Shown here: in pieces, positions 1 through 8,131 of the stretch
How positions within the stretch are numbered: position 1 is the stretch's first letter
Layout: every line of letters starts with the position of its first letter
Assembly (NCBI RefSeq): GCF_900091445.1
Contig: NZ_LT607733.1
Coordinates: forward strand, 1 to 64,000
Length of the DNA: 64,000 bases
DNA from: Micromonospora echinofusca
GTDB taxonomy: Bacteria > Actinomycetota > Actinomycetes > Mycobacteriales > Micromonosporaceae
Direction: 5' to 3'
Notes under the pieces: model-generated
Told to the model about the DNA's origin: nothing
The model's database searches: none
Seen by the model: only the letters and a program-made list of their open reading frames with translations
Program-made: the position numbers and the translations under genes

Positions 1-395
1 GCGACGTCGAGGACCTCCTCGACCGCGTGCCGGCGGGCCTTGCCGGCCTCCGACTGGACCAGGTCGAGCCCCTCGGCCTGCCGGTCGAGCACCAGGTCGT
101 GCAGCCGGAGCAGGACGGCGGCCCGGCGGGCGACGGGCAGGCCGGCCCAGGGGCGCTGGGCGGCCCGCGCGTCGGCGAAGGCGCCGTCGACGTCGACGGG
201 GGTGCTCGACGCCACGTCCACCGTCCGGGCGCCGGTCAGCGGCGACGTGGCGCTGAACGCGGGCCCGGTGCCGCGCACCTGCCCGACGAGCGCGGCGGCG
301 CCGGCGGGCAGCGCCGGTGGGCGACCCGGGGCGGCGGGGTTGCCGGTGACCGGGCCCGCCGGGTCGGCGTGCGGGGTGAGCGCGGTGGTGGTCAT
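1..395 (-). CDS. Succinate-semialdehyde/aldehyde dehydrogenase, N-terminal part (cut by window edge)
   Basis: Only the first 131 or so residues are present; the gene runs off the left edge. After a low-complexity leader (about 45 residues) it reads FSATSPLTGARTVD, then AFADARAAQRPWAGL and a helix ending in QSEAGKARRHAVEEVLDVA. This is the N-terminal cofactor-domain pattern of NAD(P)-dependent aldehyde dehydrogenases, closest to actinobacterial succinate-semialdehyde dehydrogenases (GabD2-like); the substrate is an inference. The catalytic Cys/Glu lie outside the window. The ATG at 395 has no Shine-Dalgarno but sits 6 nt after TAACGT (402-407, minus strand), so the mRNA is probably leaderless. 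A perfect operator-like palindrome fills the promoter spacer, so a repressor is likely. Confidence 0.8.
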   Translation of the reverse strand, partial: MTTTALTPHADPAGPVTGNPAAPGRPPALPAGAAALVGQVRGTGPAFSATSPLTGARTVDVASSTPVDVDGAFADARAAQRPWAGLPVARRAAVLLRLHDLVLDRQAEGLDLVQSEAGKARRHAVEEVLDV

Positions 396-406
396 GCGCC
401 GACGTT

Positions 407-427
407 AACGCAACGCGACGTTGCGTT
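407..427. promoter_or_regulatory. Perfect 9-bp inverted repeat, probable repressor operator
   Basis: AACGCAACG (407-415), a 3-nt spacer CGA, then CGTTGCGTT (419-427). It lies between a minus-strand -35 candidate TTGCAA (426-431) and a -10 candidate TAACGT (402-407) with an 18-nt spacer. The ATG of the dehydrogenase follows 6 nt after the -10. A bound dimer would block polymerase directly. The length and spacing resemble TetR-family operators, but no regulator gene is visible here. Confidence 0.7.
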
Positions 428-499
428 GCAATTGTGCGCCGGGTCGCCCGCCGCCCGGCTCCAACGGCTCGTGGAACGGGAGCAACGGCGGTGCGGCGC

Positions 500-1000
500 T
501 CAGCCGGTGGCCCCGACCAGCAGTTCCACCACCGCGCGGGCCGTCGCCGGCGGGCCGCCGTCGGTCGGGCAGTCCACGTACCCGGTCTCCACCGTCCCGA
601 CGGTGAGCCGGTAGCTGAAGGCGTCCCGGCAGGCCGTCGGAGCCGACGGGCGGCCCGCCTCGGCGGCGAGCGCGGGGTCGGCGACGAGCCGGCGCAGCCG
701 GTCCAGGTCCGCGCCGGAGAGCCGGCCGGTACGCCGCGACCCGGCGCGGTCGACGACGCTCCACCGCCCGTCGGGCTCCACGGTCACCGTGTCGCCGCGC
801 CCGGCGATCCCGCCCGAACGGGTCAGCACGACGCGCGCCGGCGCGGGCGTCGGCTCGGCGGGCGGTGGGGCCGTCGTGCCGGATGCCGGGCGGTCGGTCG
901 CGGAAGGCGCGGCCCGGTCCGGCGGCGCGGTCGTCGTGCAGCCGGACAGGACCGCCGCCACCAGCGCGACCTTGACGCCGGCCATCGAAGCTGATCTCAT
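500..1000 (-). CDS. Small putative lipoprotein, paralogue of the one at 61278
   Basis: A 166-residue protein from the ATG at 1000. It begins with a charged start, a hydrophobic stretch and a lipobox (AAVLSGC, Cys about 20), then a Pro/Thr/Ala linker (about 25-48) and a compact domain of about 110 residues. That domain has a TVEPDGRWSVVD motif, a helix ending RRLVADPALAAEA, and two cysteines (ACRDAF, VDCPTD) that could form a disulfide. The same order of motifs, including DGRW, ADPxLA, CxDA and DCP, occurs in the lipoprotein at 61278-61808, so the two are paralogues. The function is unknown; secretion and lipid anchoring are inferred from the lipobox. An in-frame ATG at 985 is a less likely start. 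Confidence 0.75.
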   Translation of the reverse strand: MRSASMAGVKVALVAAVLSGCTTTAPPDRAAPSATDRPASGTTAPPPAEPTPAPARVVLTRSGGIAGRGDTVTVEPDGRWSVVDRAGSRRTGRLSGADLDRLRRLVADPALAAEAGRPSAPTACRDAFSYRLTVGTVETGYVDCPTDGGPPATARAVVELLVGATG

Positions 1001-1123
1001 GCCGCTCGGACGCGCGGCGCGGCGGCGCGGTTCCCACCGGCTCCGGTTCCACCGAACGGTCAATGTCCCGGACGGAATTCGGATCACCCCTTCTCTTTTG
1101 GGTCGTCACATCGTTATATCTAC

Positions 1124-1148
1124 ATGCGTGACTACCCCTGTCACGCAT
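1124..1148. promoter_or_regulatory. Perfect 9-bp inverted repeat upstream of the metalloprotease
   Basis: ATGCGTGAC (1124-1132), a 7-nt spacer, then GTCACGCAT (1140-1148). The right arm ends 20 nt before the GTG start of the M4 protease and about 10 nt before its Shine-Dalgarno. An AT-rich run TTATATCTA (1114-1122), the best -10 candidate in the region, abuts the left arm, so the repeat would cover the transcription start. It could be a repressor site or an mRNA hairpin. Confidence 0.6.
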
Positions 1149-1168
1149 ACCCCCGTTCAGGAGGGCAC

Positions 1169-3562
1169 GTGAAAAGACCCCTTGCCGCCGTCGGTACGGC
1201 CCTGCTCACCAGCGGCCTGCTGACCGGCGTCGCCACCCCGGCGCTCGCGGCACCCCCCACCGCCCCCGCCCCGGGCGGGCCCGCCGCCGCCGCGGCGAGC
1301 GTCCTGCGCACCAACCCCGGTGCCGTCCAGGGCACCGGCGCCGAGGCCTACCAGGTGCACAGCACCAAGGTGGACCCCAACGGCGCCGCGCACACCCGCT
1401 ACACCCGGACCTACCAGGGCCTGCGGGTGTACGGCGGTGACTTCGTCATCCACACGACCCCGAACGGTGGCTACGCCGGCTCCTCGGTCGGTCTGGACGC
1501 CCCGCTGACCCTGCCCACCACGGCCAGGGTCCCCGCCGCGGCGGCGAAGAAGGCCGCCCGCGCCGAGTTCTCCGGCACGCTCACCGCCGTGGGCACCCCG
1601 GAGCTCTTCGTCGACGCCAGCTCCGGCAAGGGCCGGCTGGCCTGGGAGACCGTCGTCACCGGCTGGCACCCGGACGGGCAGACCCCGTCGCGGTTCCACG
1701 TCGTCACCGACGCCACCACCGGCAAGGTCATCGGCTCGTACGACGAGATCGAGGCCGTCGCCGGCACGGGCAACAGCGTCTACTCGGGCACCGTCACCGT
1801 GGACACCACGCTCTCCGGCAGCACGTACCAGATGATCGACCCGCTGCGCGGCAACGGCTCCACGTGCGACATGAACAACGGCACGTCGACCTGCACCACG
1901 ATCACCGACGCCGACAACACCTGGGGCACCGGCGCCACCTCCAACCGGCAGTCCGCCGCCGTGGACGCGCACTACGGCGCCGCCAAGACGTACGACTACT
2001 TCAAGAACGTGCACGGGCGCAACGGCATCTTCGGCGACGGCCGGGGCGTGCCCAGCCGGGTGCACTACGGCAACAACTACGTCAACGCCTTCTGGGACGG
2101 CTCCCGGATGACGTACGGCGACGGCAGCGGCAACTCCCGGCCGCTGGTCTCCATCGACGTGGCCGCCCATGAGATGAGCCACGGCGTCACCGAGAACGTG
2201 GTGCCCGGCGGCCTGACCTACTCCGGCGAGTCCGGCGGCCTCAACGAGGCCACCAGCGACATCTTCGGCAACATGGTCGAGTTCTACGCCAACAGCCCCG
2301 CCGACCCGGGCGACTACCAGGTCGGCGAGAAGATCAACATCAACGGCGACGGTACGCCGCTGCGCTACATGTACAACCCGGCCCTGGACGGCTCCGGCGA
2401 CAGCTGCTGGTCCACCTCCACCAGGAACAAGGACGTGCACTACTCGTCCGGCGTGGCCAACCACTTCTTCTTCAACCTCGCCGAGGGCACCGGGGCCACC
2501 CCGTACGGCACCTCGCCGATCTGCGGCTCCGCCCCGGCGGTGACCGGCATCGGCCGCGTCAAGGCCGAGAAGATCTGGTGGCGGGCGCTGGACGCGTACT
2601 TCACCTCCAACACCTCGTACGTCAACACCAGCAACCCGGCGAACACCGCCCGGGCGTACACCCTGCGCGCCGCCACCGACCTGTACGGCAGCTGCTCCAC
2701 CGAGTACCGGACCGTCCAGGCGGCCTGGACCGCGGTGAACGTGGCCGGCAACGACGCGCCGTGCTCGACCGGCAACGACTTCTCGGTCTCGCTCTCGCCG
2801 ACCTCCGGCGCGGTGAACCCGGGCGGCTCGGTCTCCACCACCGTGGCGACCGCCACCACCAGCGGCTCGGCGCAGACCGTGACGCTGTCCGCCGCCGGCC
2901 TGCCGAGCGGGGCGACCGCCTCGTTCAGCCCGGCCACGGTGACCTCGGGCGGCTCCTCGACCCTCACCATCGCCACCACCGCCGCCACGGCACCGGGCAC
3001 CTACACGGTGACCGTGAACGGTGCCGGCTCGGTCACCCGTAGCGCCACCTACACGCTGACCGTCAACGGCACCGGTGGCGGCTGCACCAGCCCGGGCCAG
3101 AAGCTCGGCAACGCCGGCTTCGAGTCCGGGGTCACCACCTGGACGCAGACCTCGGGCGTCATCGGCCAGCACGGCACCGCGCAGCCGGCCCGCACCGGCA
3201 CGTGGAGCGCGTGGCTGAACGGGTACGGCCGCAGCCGCACCGACACGCTCGCCCAGTCGGTGAGCCTGCCGGCCGGGTGCACGTCGTACAACTTCAGCTT
3301 CTGGCTGCACGTCGACTCGGCGGAGACGACCGCCAGCACCGCGTACGACACGCTGCGGGTGCAGGTGCTCAACTCCTCCGGGACGGTGCTGGCGACCCTC
3401 GCCACGTACTCGAACCTGAACAAGGCCGCCGGGTACAGCCAGAAGTCGTTCTCGCTGGCCGCGTACAAGGGGCAGACCGTGACCCTGAAGTTCACCGGCG
3501 TCGAGGACGCGTCGCTCCAGACGTCGTTCGTCGTGGACGACACCGCCCTCAACGTCTCCTGA
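1169..3562 (+). CDS. Secreted M4 (thermolysin-family) zinc metalloprotease with C-terminal beta domains
   Basis: A 797-residue extracellular endopeptidase. The GTG at 1169 follows AGGAGGG (1159-1165). Residues 1-27 are a Sec signal peptide ending ATPALA. Residues about 28-200 form the inhibitory FTP/PepSY propeptide, and about 205-530 the catalytic domain, with HEMSH at 334-338 (zinc ligands His334 and His338, catalytic Glu335) and the third ligand Glu360 in GGLNEATSD. A Ser/Thr-rich Ig-like domain follows (about 537-635). A final module of about 160 residues, starting CTSPGQKLGNAGFES, looks like a jelly-roll binding domain. The upstream palindrome suggests regulation. The substrate is not predictable from sequence. 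Confidence 0.95.
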   Translation: MKRPLAAVGTALLTSGLLTGVATPALAAPPTAPAPGGPAAAAASVLRTNPGAVQGTGAEAYQVHSTKVDPNGAAHTRYTRTYQGLRVYGGDFVIHTTPNGGYAGSSVGLDAPLTLPTTARVPAAAAKKAARAEFSGTLTAVGTPELFVDASSGKGRLAWETVVTGWHPDGQTPSRFHVVTDATTGKVIGSYDEIEAVAGTGNSVYSGTVTVDTTLSGSTYQMIDPLRGNGSTCDMNNGTSTCTTITDADNTWGTGATSNRQSAAVDAHYGAAKTYDYFKNVHGRNGIFGDGRGVPSRVHYGNNYVNAFWDGSRMTYGDGSGNSRPLVSIDVAAHEMSHGVTENVVPGGLTYSGESGGLNEATSDIFGNMVEFYANSPADPGDYQVGEKININGDGTPLRYMYNPALDGSGDSCWSTSTRNKDVHYSSGVANHFFFNLAEGTGATPYGTSPICGSAPAVTGIGRVKAEKIWWRALDAYFTSNTSYVNTSNPANTARAYTLRAATDLYGSCSTEYRTVQAAWTAVNVAGNDAPCSTGNDFSVSLSPTSGAVNPGGSVSTTVATATTSGSAQTVTLSAAGLPSGATASFSPATVTSGGSSTLTIATTAATAPGTYTVTVNGAGSVTRSATYTLTVNGTGGGCTSPGQKLGNAGFESGVTTWTQTSGVIGQHGTAQPARTGTWSAWLNGYGRSRTDTLAQSVSLPAGCTSYNFSFWLHVDSAETTASTAYDTLRVQVLNSSGTVLATLATYSNLNKAAGYSQKSFSLAAYKGQTVTLKFTGVEDASLQTSFVVDDTALNVS

Positions 3563-3579
3563 CGTAGCCGCGTCATCGC

Positions 3580-3620
3580 CGGGCCCGGCGACCACCCCGC
3601 CAGGATGGTCGCCGGGCCCG
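3580..3620 (+). terminator. Hairpin after the metalloprotease
   Basis: A perfect 15-bp stem (3580-3594 with 3606-3620, core GGGCCCGGCGACCA) with an 11-nt loop, starting 18 nt after the stop codon. There is no U-tract, as is usual for high-GC actinobacterial terminators. Confidence 0.8.
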
Positions 3621-3691
3621 CGCCGTTATGGTCGCCGCACCGACGCGTCGCCGCTCCCGGCGGCCGGACGGACGTCGAAGGGGTGGTGACG

Positions 3692-4459
3692 GTGGCGGAC
3701 GCGGAACTCCTCGTCGAGGTGACCGGGCCGGTGGCGACGGTGGTGATCCGCAACCCGGCCCGGCGCAACGCGATGACCGCCGCGATGTGGCGGCGCCTGC
3801 CGGCGCTGCTCGACGGGCTGGAGGCCGACCCGGCTGTGCGGGCGCTGGTGCTCACGGGCGCGGGGGACACCTTCTGCGCCGGCGCGGACCTGGGCGACCT
3901 GGACGAGCTGCTGGACGCCGGCGACGCCAGCATCGCCGTGGCCGCCGAGGAGCGGCTCGCCGCCTTCGCCAAGCCGACCGTCGCCGCCGTCCGGGGCGCG
4001 TGCGTGGGCGGCGGCTGTCAGCTCGCCGTCGCCTGCGACCTGCGGGTCGCCACCGCCGACGCGCGGTTCGGCGTACCGCCGGCGCGGCTGGGTCTGGTGT
4101 ATCCCGCGCCGACCACCCGCCGGCTGGCCCGGCTGGTCGGCCCGGCCGCGGCCAAGCACCTGCTCTTCACCGCCGAGCTGATCGACGCCGGGCGGGCGCT
4201 GCGGGTGGGCCTGGTCGACGAGGTGCTGCCGGGCGACCGGCTCGCCGCCCGGGTGGACGAGCTGACCGCCGCCGTGGTCGCCCGCTCCCAGCTCAGCGTC
4301 GCCGCCGCCAAGGAGATCGTCGACGGGCGGGCGGACGAGGACCGGATCGCGTGGTGGCACGGGCAGGTCCGGGCCAGCGGCGAGGCCCGCGAGGGTGTCG
4401 CGGCCTTCCACGAGCGCCGCCCGCCCCGCTTCGGCTGGACACCACCCGCCCGGCACTGA
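3692..4459 (+). CDS. Enoyl-CoA hydratase/isomerase (crotonase family)
   Basis: A 255-residue crotonase-fold protein, predicted to hydrate or isomerise acyl-CoA thioesters in the cytoplasm. The first oxyanion-hole segment is AGDTFCAGADLGDLDELL and the second is GACVGGGCQLAVACDLRVA, followed by the usual FGVPPARLGLVYP region. The catalytic Glu of the second turn in classical hydratases is replaced in this region (GLVYPAP), so the exact reaction, hydratase or isomerase, is uncertain. Of several in-frame GTG codons, 3692 has the best spacing (8 nt) from AAGGGG (3678-3683), and it gives the usual family length of about 255. It stands alone between two hairpins, so it is probably monocistronic. Confidence 0.85.
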   Translation: MADAELLVEVTGPVATVVIRNPARRNAMTAAMWRRLPALLDGLEADPAVRALVLTGAGDTFCAGADLGDLDELLDAGDASIAVAAEERLAAFAKPTVAAVRGACVGGGCQLAVACDLRVATADARFGVPPARLGLVYPAPTTRRLARLVGPAAAKHLLFTAELIDAGRALRVGLVDEVLPGDRLAARVDELTAAVVARSQLSVAAAKEIVDGRADEDRIAWWHGQVRASGEAREGVAAFHERRPPRFGWTPPARH

Positions 4460-4489
4460 CCCCGTCCACCGCTCCAGGGGCGGGACAGG

Positions 4490-4549
4490 GGCCGGCGGGT
4501 GCCGCGCCGAGGGTCGTACCCCCGACGCGGCCCCCCGTTCCCGCCGGCC
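4490..4549. terminator. Large nested hairpin between convergent genes
   Basis: The outer arms GGCCGGCGGG (4490-4499) and CCCGCCGGCC (4540-4549) enclose an inner GCCGCG (4501-4506)/CGCGGC (4526-4531) stem. It lies between the convergent hydratase (ends 4459) and HNH gene (ends 4556), so it probably works in both directions. Confidence 0.7.
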
Positions 4550-4555
4550 GGTCCG

Positions 4556-4999
4556 TCACCGCCCGGCCAGCGACGCCCAGGTCGGCACCACCGGCTCGCG
4601 CCGCAGCGGCATGCCCGCCTCGGTCGGCGTCCGGTCGCCCTTGCGCTGGTTGCAGCCGTAGCAGGCGGCGGTCGTGTTCCGCCAGGTGTTCCGGCCACCG
4701 CGCGAGCGGGGCAGGACGTGGTCGATGGTGCCGGCCGGCCCCCCGCAGTACGCGCAGCAGCGCCCGTCGCGGCGCAGCACGCCGGCGCGCGACCAGGCCG
4801 GGCCGGTGCTGAACCGCCACCGGGTCACCACGTAGCGGACCAGGCGCACGACCCGGGGGACCGGGAACACCCCGATCACCCGGTCGGGCTCGGCCTCGTG
4901 GATCTCGGCGACCCGCCGGCAGAGCATCCGGATCGCGTGCTGGACGGTGACCCGGTGCAGCGGGCCGAGGTCGGCGTTGACGACGAGGACGGCGTCCAC
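4556..4999 (-). CDS. HNH endonuclease family protein
   Basis: A 147-residue protein with a C-terminal zinc-HNH fold: CAYCGG (Cys about 81 and 84), then IDHVLPRSRGG carrying the catalytic His (about 95), then NTWRNTTAACYGCNQRKGD with the second Cys pair. The N-terminal half (VDAVLVVNADLGPLHRV) is the pattern of a widespread actinobacterial HNH group that stands alone in core genomes. The in-vivo target is unknown, and repair or housekeeping is more likely than restriction because no modification gene is nearby. The GTG at 4999 is preceded by AAGGGAG with 6-nt spacing; the longer reading frame upstream lacks a ribosome site. Confidence 0.85.
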   Translation of the reverse strand: MDAVLVVNADLGPLHRVTVQHAIRMLCRRVAEIHEAEPDRVIGVFPVPRVVRLVRYVVTRWRFSTGPAWSRAGVLRRDGRCCAYCGGPAGTIDHVLPRSRGGRNTWRNTTAACYGCNQRKGDRTPTEAGMPLRREPVVPTWASLAGR

Positions 5000-5101
5000 C
5001 GGTGTCTCCCTTCGTGGCGGTGACGAGCTGGGCGGACCGGAGGACGAAAGAGCCGCCCGGTCCGATCGCGGACGGGCGGCTCGACGTCGTGCGGGCACGC
5101 G

Positions 5102-5215
5102 TCAGTCGGGCCGGCCGCCCCCGGGGTGTTCGGCGCGGTGACCGCCGCCGCTCGCCGACGACGCCGGACGCGTGGGCAGCGACGACGGCACACAGGTGAC
5201 GTGCGACATCGACAT
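5102..5215 (-). CDS. Possible small ORF (37 aa) upstream of the HNH gene
   Basis: An ATG at 5215 with GGGAG 6 nt upstream opens a 37-codon frame beginning MSMSHVTCVPSSL, Ser/Gly/Pro-rich afterwards and ending GGGRPD. It lies in the 250-nt gap between the HNH gene and the membrane protein, on the same strand. It has one Cys and no recognisable domain. Evidence for translation is only the ribosome site, so it could equally be untranslated leader sequence. Confidence 0.25.
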   Translation of the reverse strand: MSMSHVTCVPSSLPTRPASSASGGGHRAEHPGGGRPD

Positions 5216-5250
5216 GACCAGCTCCCGCGGCGGTGGTTGACCTTGCGCGA

Positions 5251-6438
5251 TCACGGTAGGTCGGCGGGGGAGAGAGGGGCAACGGATTTCGATCGAGGCG
5301 CCGGCTCGTCGGGGCGGCGCTGGCGGCGGGCCCGGCCGGCGGCCCGCGCGGCGGCCAGGGGCCGGTCGACGCGTACGGCCATCCGGGCGGTCAGCTCGCT
5401 CTCCAGCAGCGGCCGGTTGACCTCGGCGGCGACCGCGAGCGCCGGCCCGGAGACCGTACGCCAGATCGCGGCCAGCCCGGCGCCGAGCCCGAGCAGGGCC
5501 ACGGCGGCCCGGGTCACCGGCGACCCGGCGGCGGCCAGCGCGCTCACCCCCACGACGGCGAACAGCACGGCGAGCAGCGGTACGAGCACCGGCCAGAAGA
5601 TCCCCCGGACGGCCTGTGCCACCAGCTTCCGGTCCCGGACGATCAGGTTCCGGGCGACGATCGCGTAGTCCTCCTCGTCCAGCAGGTCCCTCGGGTGCAG
5701 CCCGCCGGTGAGCACGCTCTGCCACAGCTCGCCCTGGTTGCGCAGCTCGCGGGCCAGCTCGGGCAGCCCCGCCTCGGTCGGGTCGCCCACGCCCGCCCTG
5801 GTGACGGCCGACGCCCACGCCGACAGGGACCGGCGGACCACCGCGGCCGAGTACGGGGGCAGCACGCTGGCCAGCTCGCCCAGCCACCGGCCGATCTCGA
5901 ACTGCCGGCCGCCGAAGCGGTGCGCCACCTGTCCCGCGTCGCCGTGCCGGACGGCCTCGCCGTAGCGGACGGTGTCGGCCAGCGAGCGCCCCAGCCGGTA
6001 CGCCAGCCCCACCCGCTGGTCGGTGGCCATCGTCCAGCGCAGCAGCTCCACGTTGAGGTCGTCGAGGGCGAGCAGCAGGGCGTCGCCGGAGCCGTCGGCC
6101 ACCCGGCCCCGCGCGTCGGCGGTGGTGGGCGCGGGGCCGACGCGCCGGGTCAGCTCGGCGATGCGGGCGACGGCGACGTCCACGCCGTCCAGGTACATCT
6201 GGAGGCGTCGCGGCCCCGGCATCTCGGTCAGGTTGGACAGCTTCGCCGGTGCGCCCGCCGGCCGGTCGGCCCCACGGTCGCGCGGCTCGGCGGTCTGCGC
6301 GTGGTGGTAGGCGTCGGCCATCCACCAGCCGAGCCGCAGGGCGGTCACCACGCAGGCCCGCTCGTCCCGGATCAGCGGGTACGCGTCGTCCCGCGCCACG
6401 TCGGCGACGAGCGGGTCGTCGTCCGTGCGCGGCGACAT
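5251..6438 (-). CDS. Uncharacterised protein with two C-terminal membrane helices
   Basis: A 395-residue protein I do not recognise. The N-terminal 270 residues are a soluble, mostly helical region rich in Arg/Asp/Glu pairs, with no catalytic motif visible. Two hydrophobic segments follow: about 279-305 (GIFWPVLVPLLAVLFAVV) and about 312-330 (AVALLGLGAGLAAIWRTV). A basic C-terminal tail comes last. The ATG at 6438 is preferred over 6459 because GGGAGG lies 8 nt upstream of it. The topology suggests a large cytoplasmic domain anchored by a hairpin of helices. No operon partner is evident; the next gene on this strand starts about 70 nt upstream but is a different type of protein. Confidence 0.7.
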   Translation of the reverse strand: MSPRTDDDPLVADVARDDAYPLIRDERACVVTALRLGWWMADAYHHAQTAEPRDRGADRPAGAPAKLSNLTEMPGPRRLQMYLDGVDVAVARIAELTRRVGPAPTTADARGRVADGSGDALLLALDDLNVELLRWTMATDQRVGLAYRLGRSLADTVRYGEAVRHGDAGQVAHRFGGRQFEIGRWLGELASVLPPYSAAVVRRSLSAWASAVTRAGVGDPTEAGLPELARELRNQGELWQSVLTGGLHPRDLLDEEDYAIVARNLIVRDRKLVAQAVRGIFWPVLVPLLAVLFAVVGVSALAAAGSPVTRAAVALLGLGAGLAAIWRTVSGPALAVAAEVNRPLLESELTARMAVRVDRPLAAARAAGRARRQRRPDEPAPRSKSVAPLSPADLP

Positions 6439-6508
6439 CCCGCTGACCTCCCGGCTCATCCCAGACGGTCAGCCTAGGCCAGCCGAGCGGCCGATTTGCC
6501 CCTTTTGG

Positions 6509-8041
6509 TCATCTCCGGCCGGCGAGCAGGCCCCGGGGCCGGATCGAGCGCACCGGCTCGGCCGCGCCGCCCTCGGCCCGCAGGACGTGGTTGGCCGCGA
6601 CGATCCCGGTGGCCGCCGAGCGCTCCATCAGCGCGCTCGGGAAGTCCGTCCGGATGCCGTCGCCGGCCAGGTAGAGCCCGTCGGCGTCGGTGCGTACCCC
6701 CGGCCGCCAGGCGTGACTGCCGGGCGTGAAGGCGGGCGCCTGCGCCTCCACCCGGGCGCGCAGCTCGCGTACCCGCAGCCGGGCCGCCTCCGGCCAGAGC
6801 GCGGTCAGCTCGGTCCGCATCCGTTCGGCCAGCTCCTCGGCGGGCACGCCCGCGTCGCAGGCGTACGCGTGCAGCTCCACGACCGAGCCGCCGGTGCGCT
6901 CGGCCCAGCGGCGGGACTCGTTCTCCAGCCGGTGGTAGAGGGTCACCGAGTCCAGGGTGGGCTGCCGGGACACCCCGCTGAAGACCGCCCGGTCGGCGGA
7001 GACGTCCCCGTCGCACCAGTAGCGCGCCACCGCGTACGGCGGGCCGGGCCGGCCGAACGCGGGCATCCGCGCCGCCAGCCGGGGCGCGTGGTCGGCCAGG
7101 CCGGGCGAGGCCGCGACCAGCGCGGCCAGGGCGGGCGGGTCGACGGCGAGCACCACGTGCCCGGCCGGGTACGACGTGCCGTCCGCGGTCGCCACCCGCC
7201 AGCCGGCGCCCTCGCGGGTCAGGGCGGTGGCGGCGGCGCCCGTCACCACCCGGCCGCCGTGCTTCTCCACGTGCCGCGTCAGCGGCTCCCAGATCGCCGT
7301 CGCGTAGTCCTCGTCCGGGCAGTCGAAGGCCAGCCCCTCCGGGTTGCCGAGCAGGTAGAAGTGGAACTGGGCGATCATCTCCGCCGCCGACATCTCCGCC
7401 TCGTGGTTGAAGAACGAGTGGGAGAAGACCTCGAAGAGCATCGCCCGGGCCCGGTCCGGCAGCCGCAGCGAGGTGAGCAGCGCGTCGGCGGTGCTGTCGT
7501 CGAACTCGGCGTAGGTGCGCCCCGGGTCGTAGGTGAGCAGCGGCAGCGCCGCGTCCCGGTCCATCCCGCGCAGGTCCCCCAGGCGCAGGCTCGGGCTGCG
7601 CAGCAGCAGCGCCAGCAGGTTCGCCGGCGGGGCGGGCGGCAGCCTGCCGAACTCCTCGGTCGGCCACCGCTCGCTCAGGATCGGGTAGCCCGGGATCGGC
7701 TTGAGGAAGCCCAGTTCCGGGTCGACGCGGCGCAGGATCGACCGCCAGTTGTAGTACTGCCGGAAGAACGCGTGGAAGCCGTGCTCGTTCATCTGCCGGG
7801 TGCCGTCGGCGAGCGTCTCCGGCCAGGCTCCGAGCCGGCCGCCGAGCGTCGGCGCGGCCTCCAGCACGGTCACCGCCACCCCGCACTCGGCCAGCACCAC
7901 CGCCGCCGACATGCCGGCGATCCCGCCGCCGACCACCACCGCCTCGACCCGGCCCGGCACGCGGGGGGCGCCGCCACCGCCCGGGTCCACCTCGTGTTCG
8001 CGTACGCCGATGAGCCGACCGACCACCTTCGACAGCGCCAT
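6509..8041 (-). CDS. FAD-dependent oxidoreductase, carotenoid desaturase-like (CrtU/isorenieratene-synthase family)
   Basis: A 510-residue flavoprotein. The dinucleotide-binding motif VVVGGGIAGMSAAVVLAE lies at about 37-54, followed by the Glu-containing VTVLEAAPTLGGRLGAW. The segments NEHGFHAFFRQYYNWRSILR, MSAAEMIAQFHFYLLGN and the C-terminal LYLAGDGIRTDFPSALMERS are those of amine-oxidase-fold carotenoid desaturases. They most resemble CrtU-type enzymes that desaturate/methylate beta-ionone rings, as far as I can judge from memory of the family. No other carotenoid gene is nearby, so the actual substrate is open. The start is ATG 8041 rather than GTG 8047, because GGGAAGG needs the extra spacing. 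Confidence 0.75.
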   Translation of the reverse strand: MALSKVVGRLIGVREHEVDPGGGGAPRVPGRVEAVVVGGGIAGMSAAVVLAECGVAVTVLEAAPTLGGRLGAWPETLADGTRQMNEHGFHAFFRQYYNWRSILRRVDPELGFLKPIPGYPILSERWPTEEFGRLPPAPPANLLALLLRSPSLRLGDLRGMDRDAALPLLTYDPGRTYAEFDDSTADALLTSLRLPDRARAMLFEVFSHSFFNHEAEMSAAEMIAQFHFYLLGNPEGLAFDCPDEDYATAIWEPLTRHVEKHGGRVVTGAAATALTREGAGWRVATADGTSYPAGHVVLAVDPPALAALVAASPGLADHAPRLAARMPAFGRPGPPYAVARYWCDGDVSADRAVFSGVSRQPTLDSVTLYHRLENESRRWAERTGGSVVELHAYACDAGVPAEELAERMRTELTALWPEAARLRVRELRARVEAQAPAFTPGSHAWRPGVRTDADGLYLAGDGIRTDFPSALMERSAATGIVAANHVLRAEGGAAEPVRSIRPRGLLAGRR

Positions 8042-8131
8042 GTGCACCTTCCCGCCGGATGGGTCTCCAGTCTGCCCGGCGACCCGTCAGCAGGAACGTT
8101 TCCCGACCGCAGGCGCCTCACGCGCCCCGAC

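Noticed and set aside
1157..3595. Very long antisense frame opposite the M4 protease (and similar ones at 39078-41996, 43976-47080, 56160-59262)
   Set aside because: High GC leaves antisense frames open; these have no start with ribosome site, no domain, and Arg/Gly/Ala/Pro composition typical of shadow frames.
4556..4999. HNH gene as part of a restriction or anti-phage system
   Set aside because: No methyltransferase, helicase or other defence gene nearby and it fits a core-genome HNH family.
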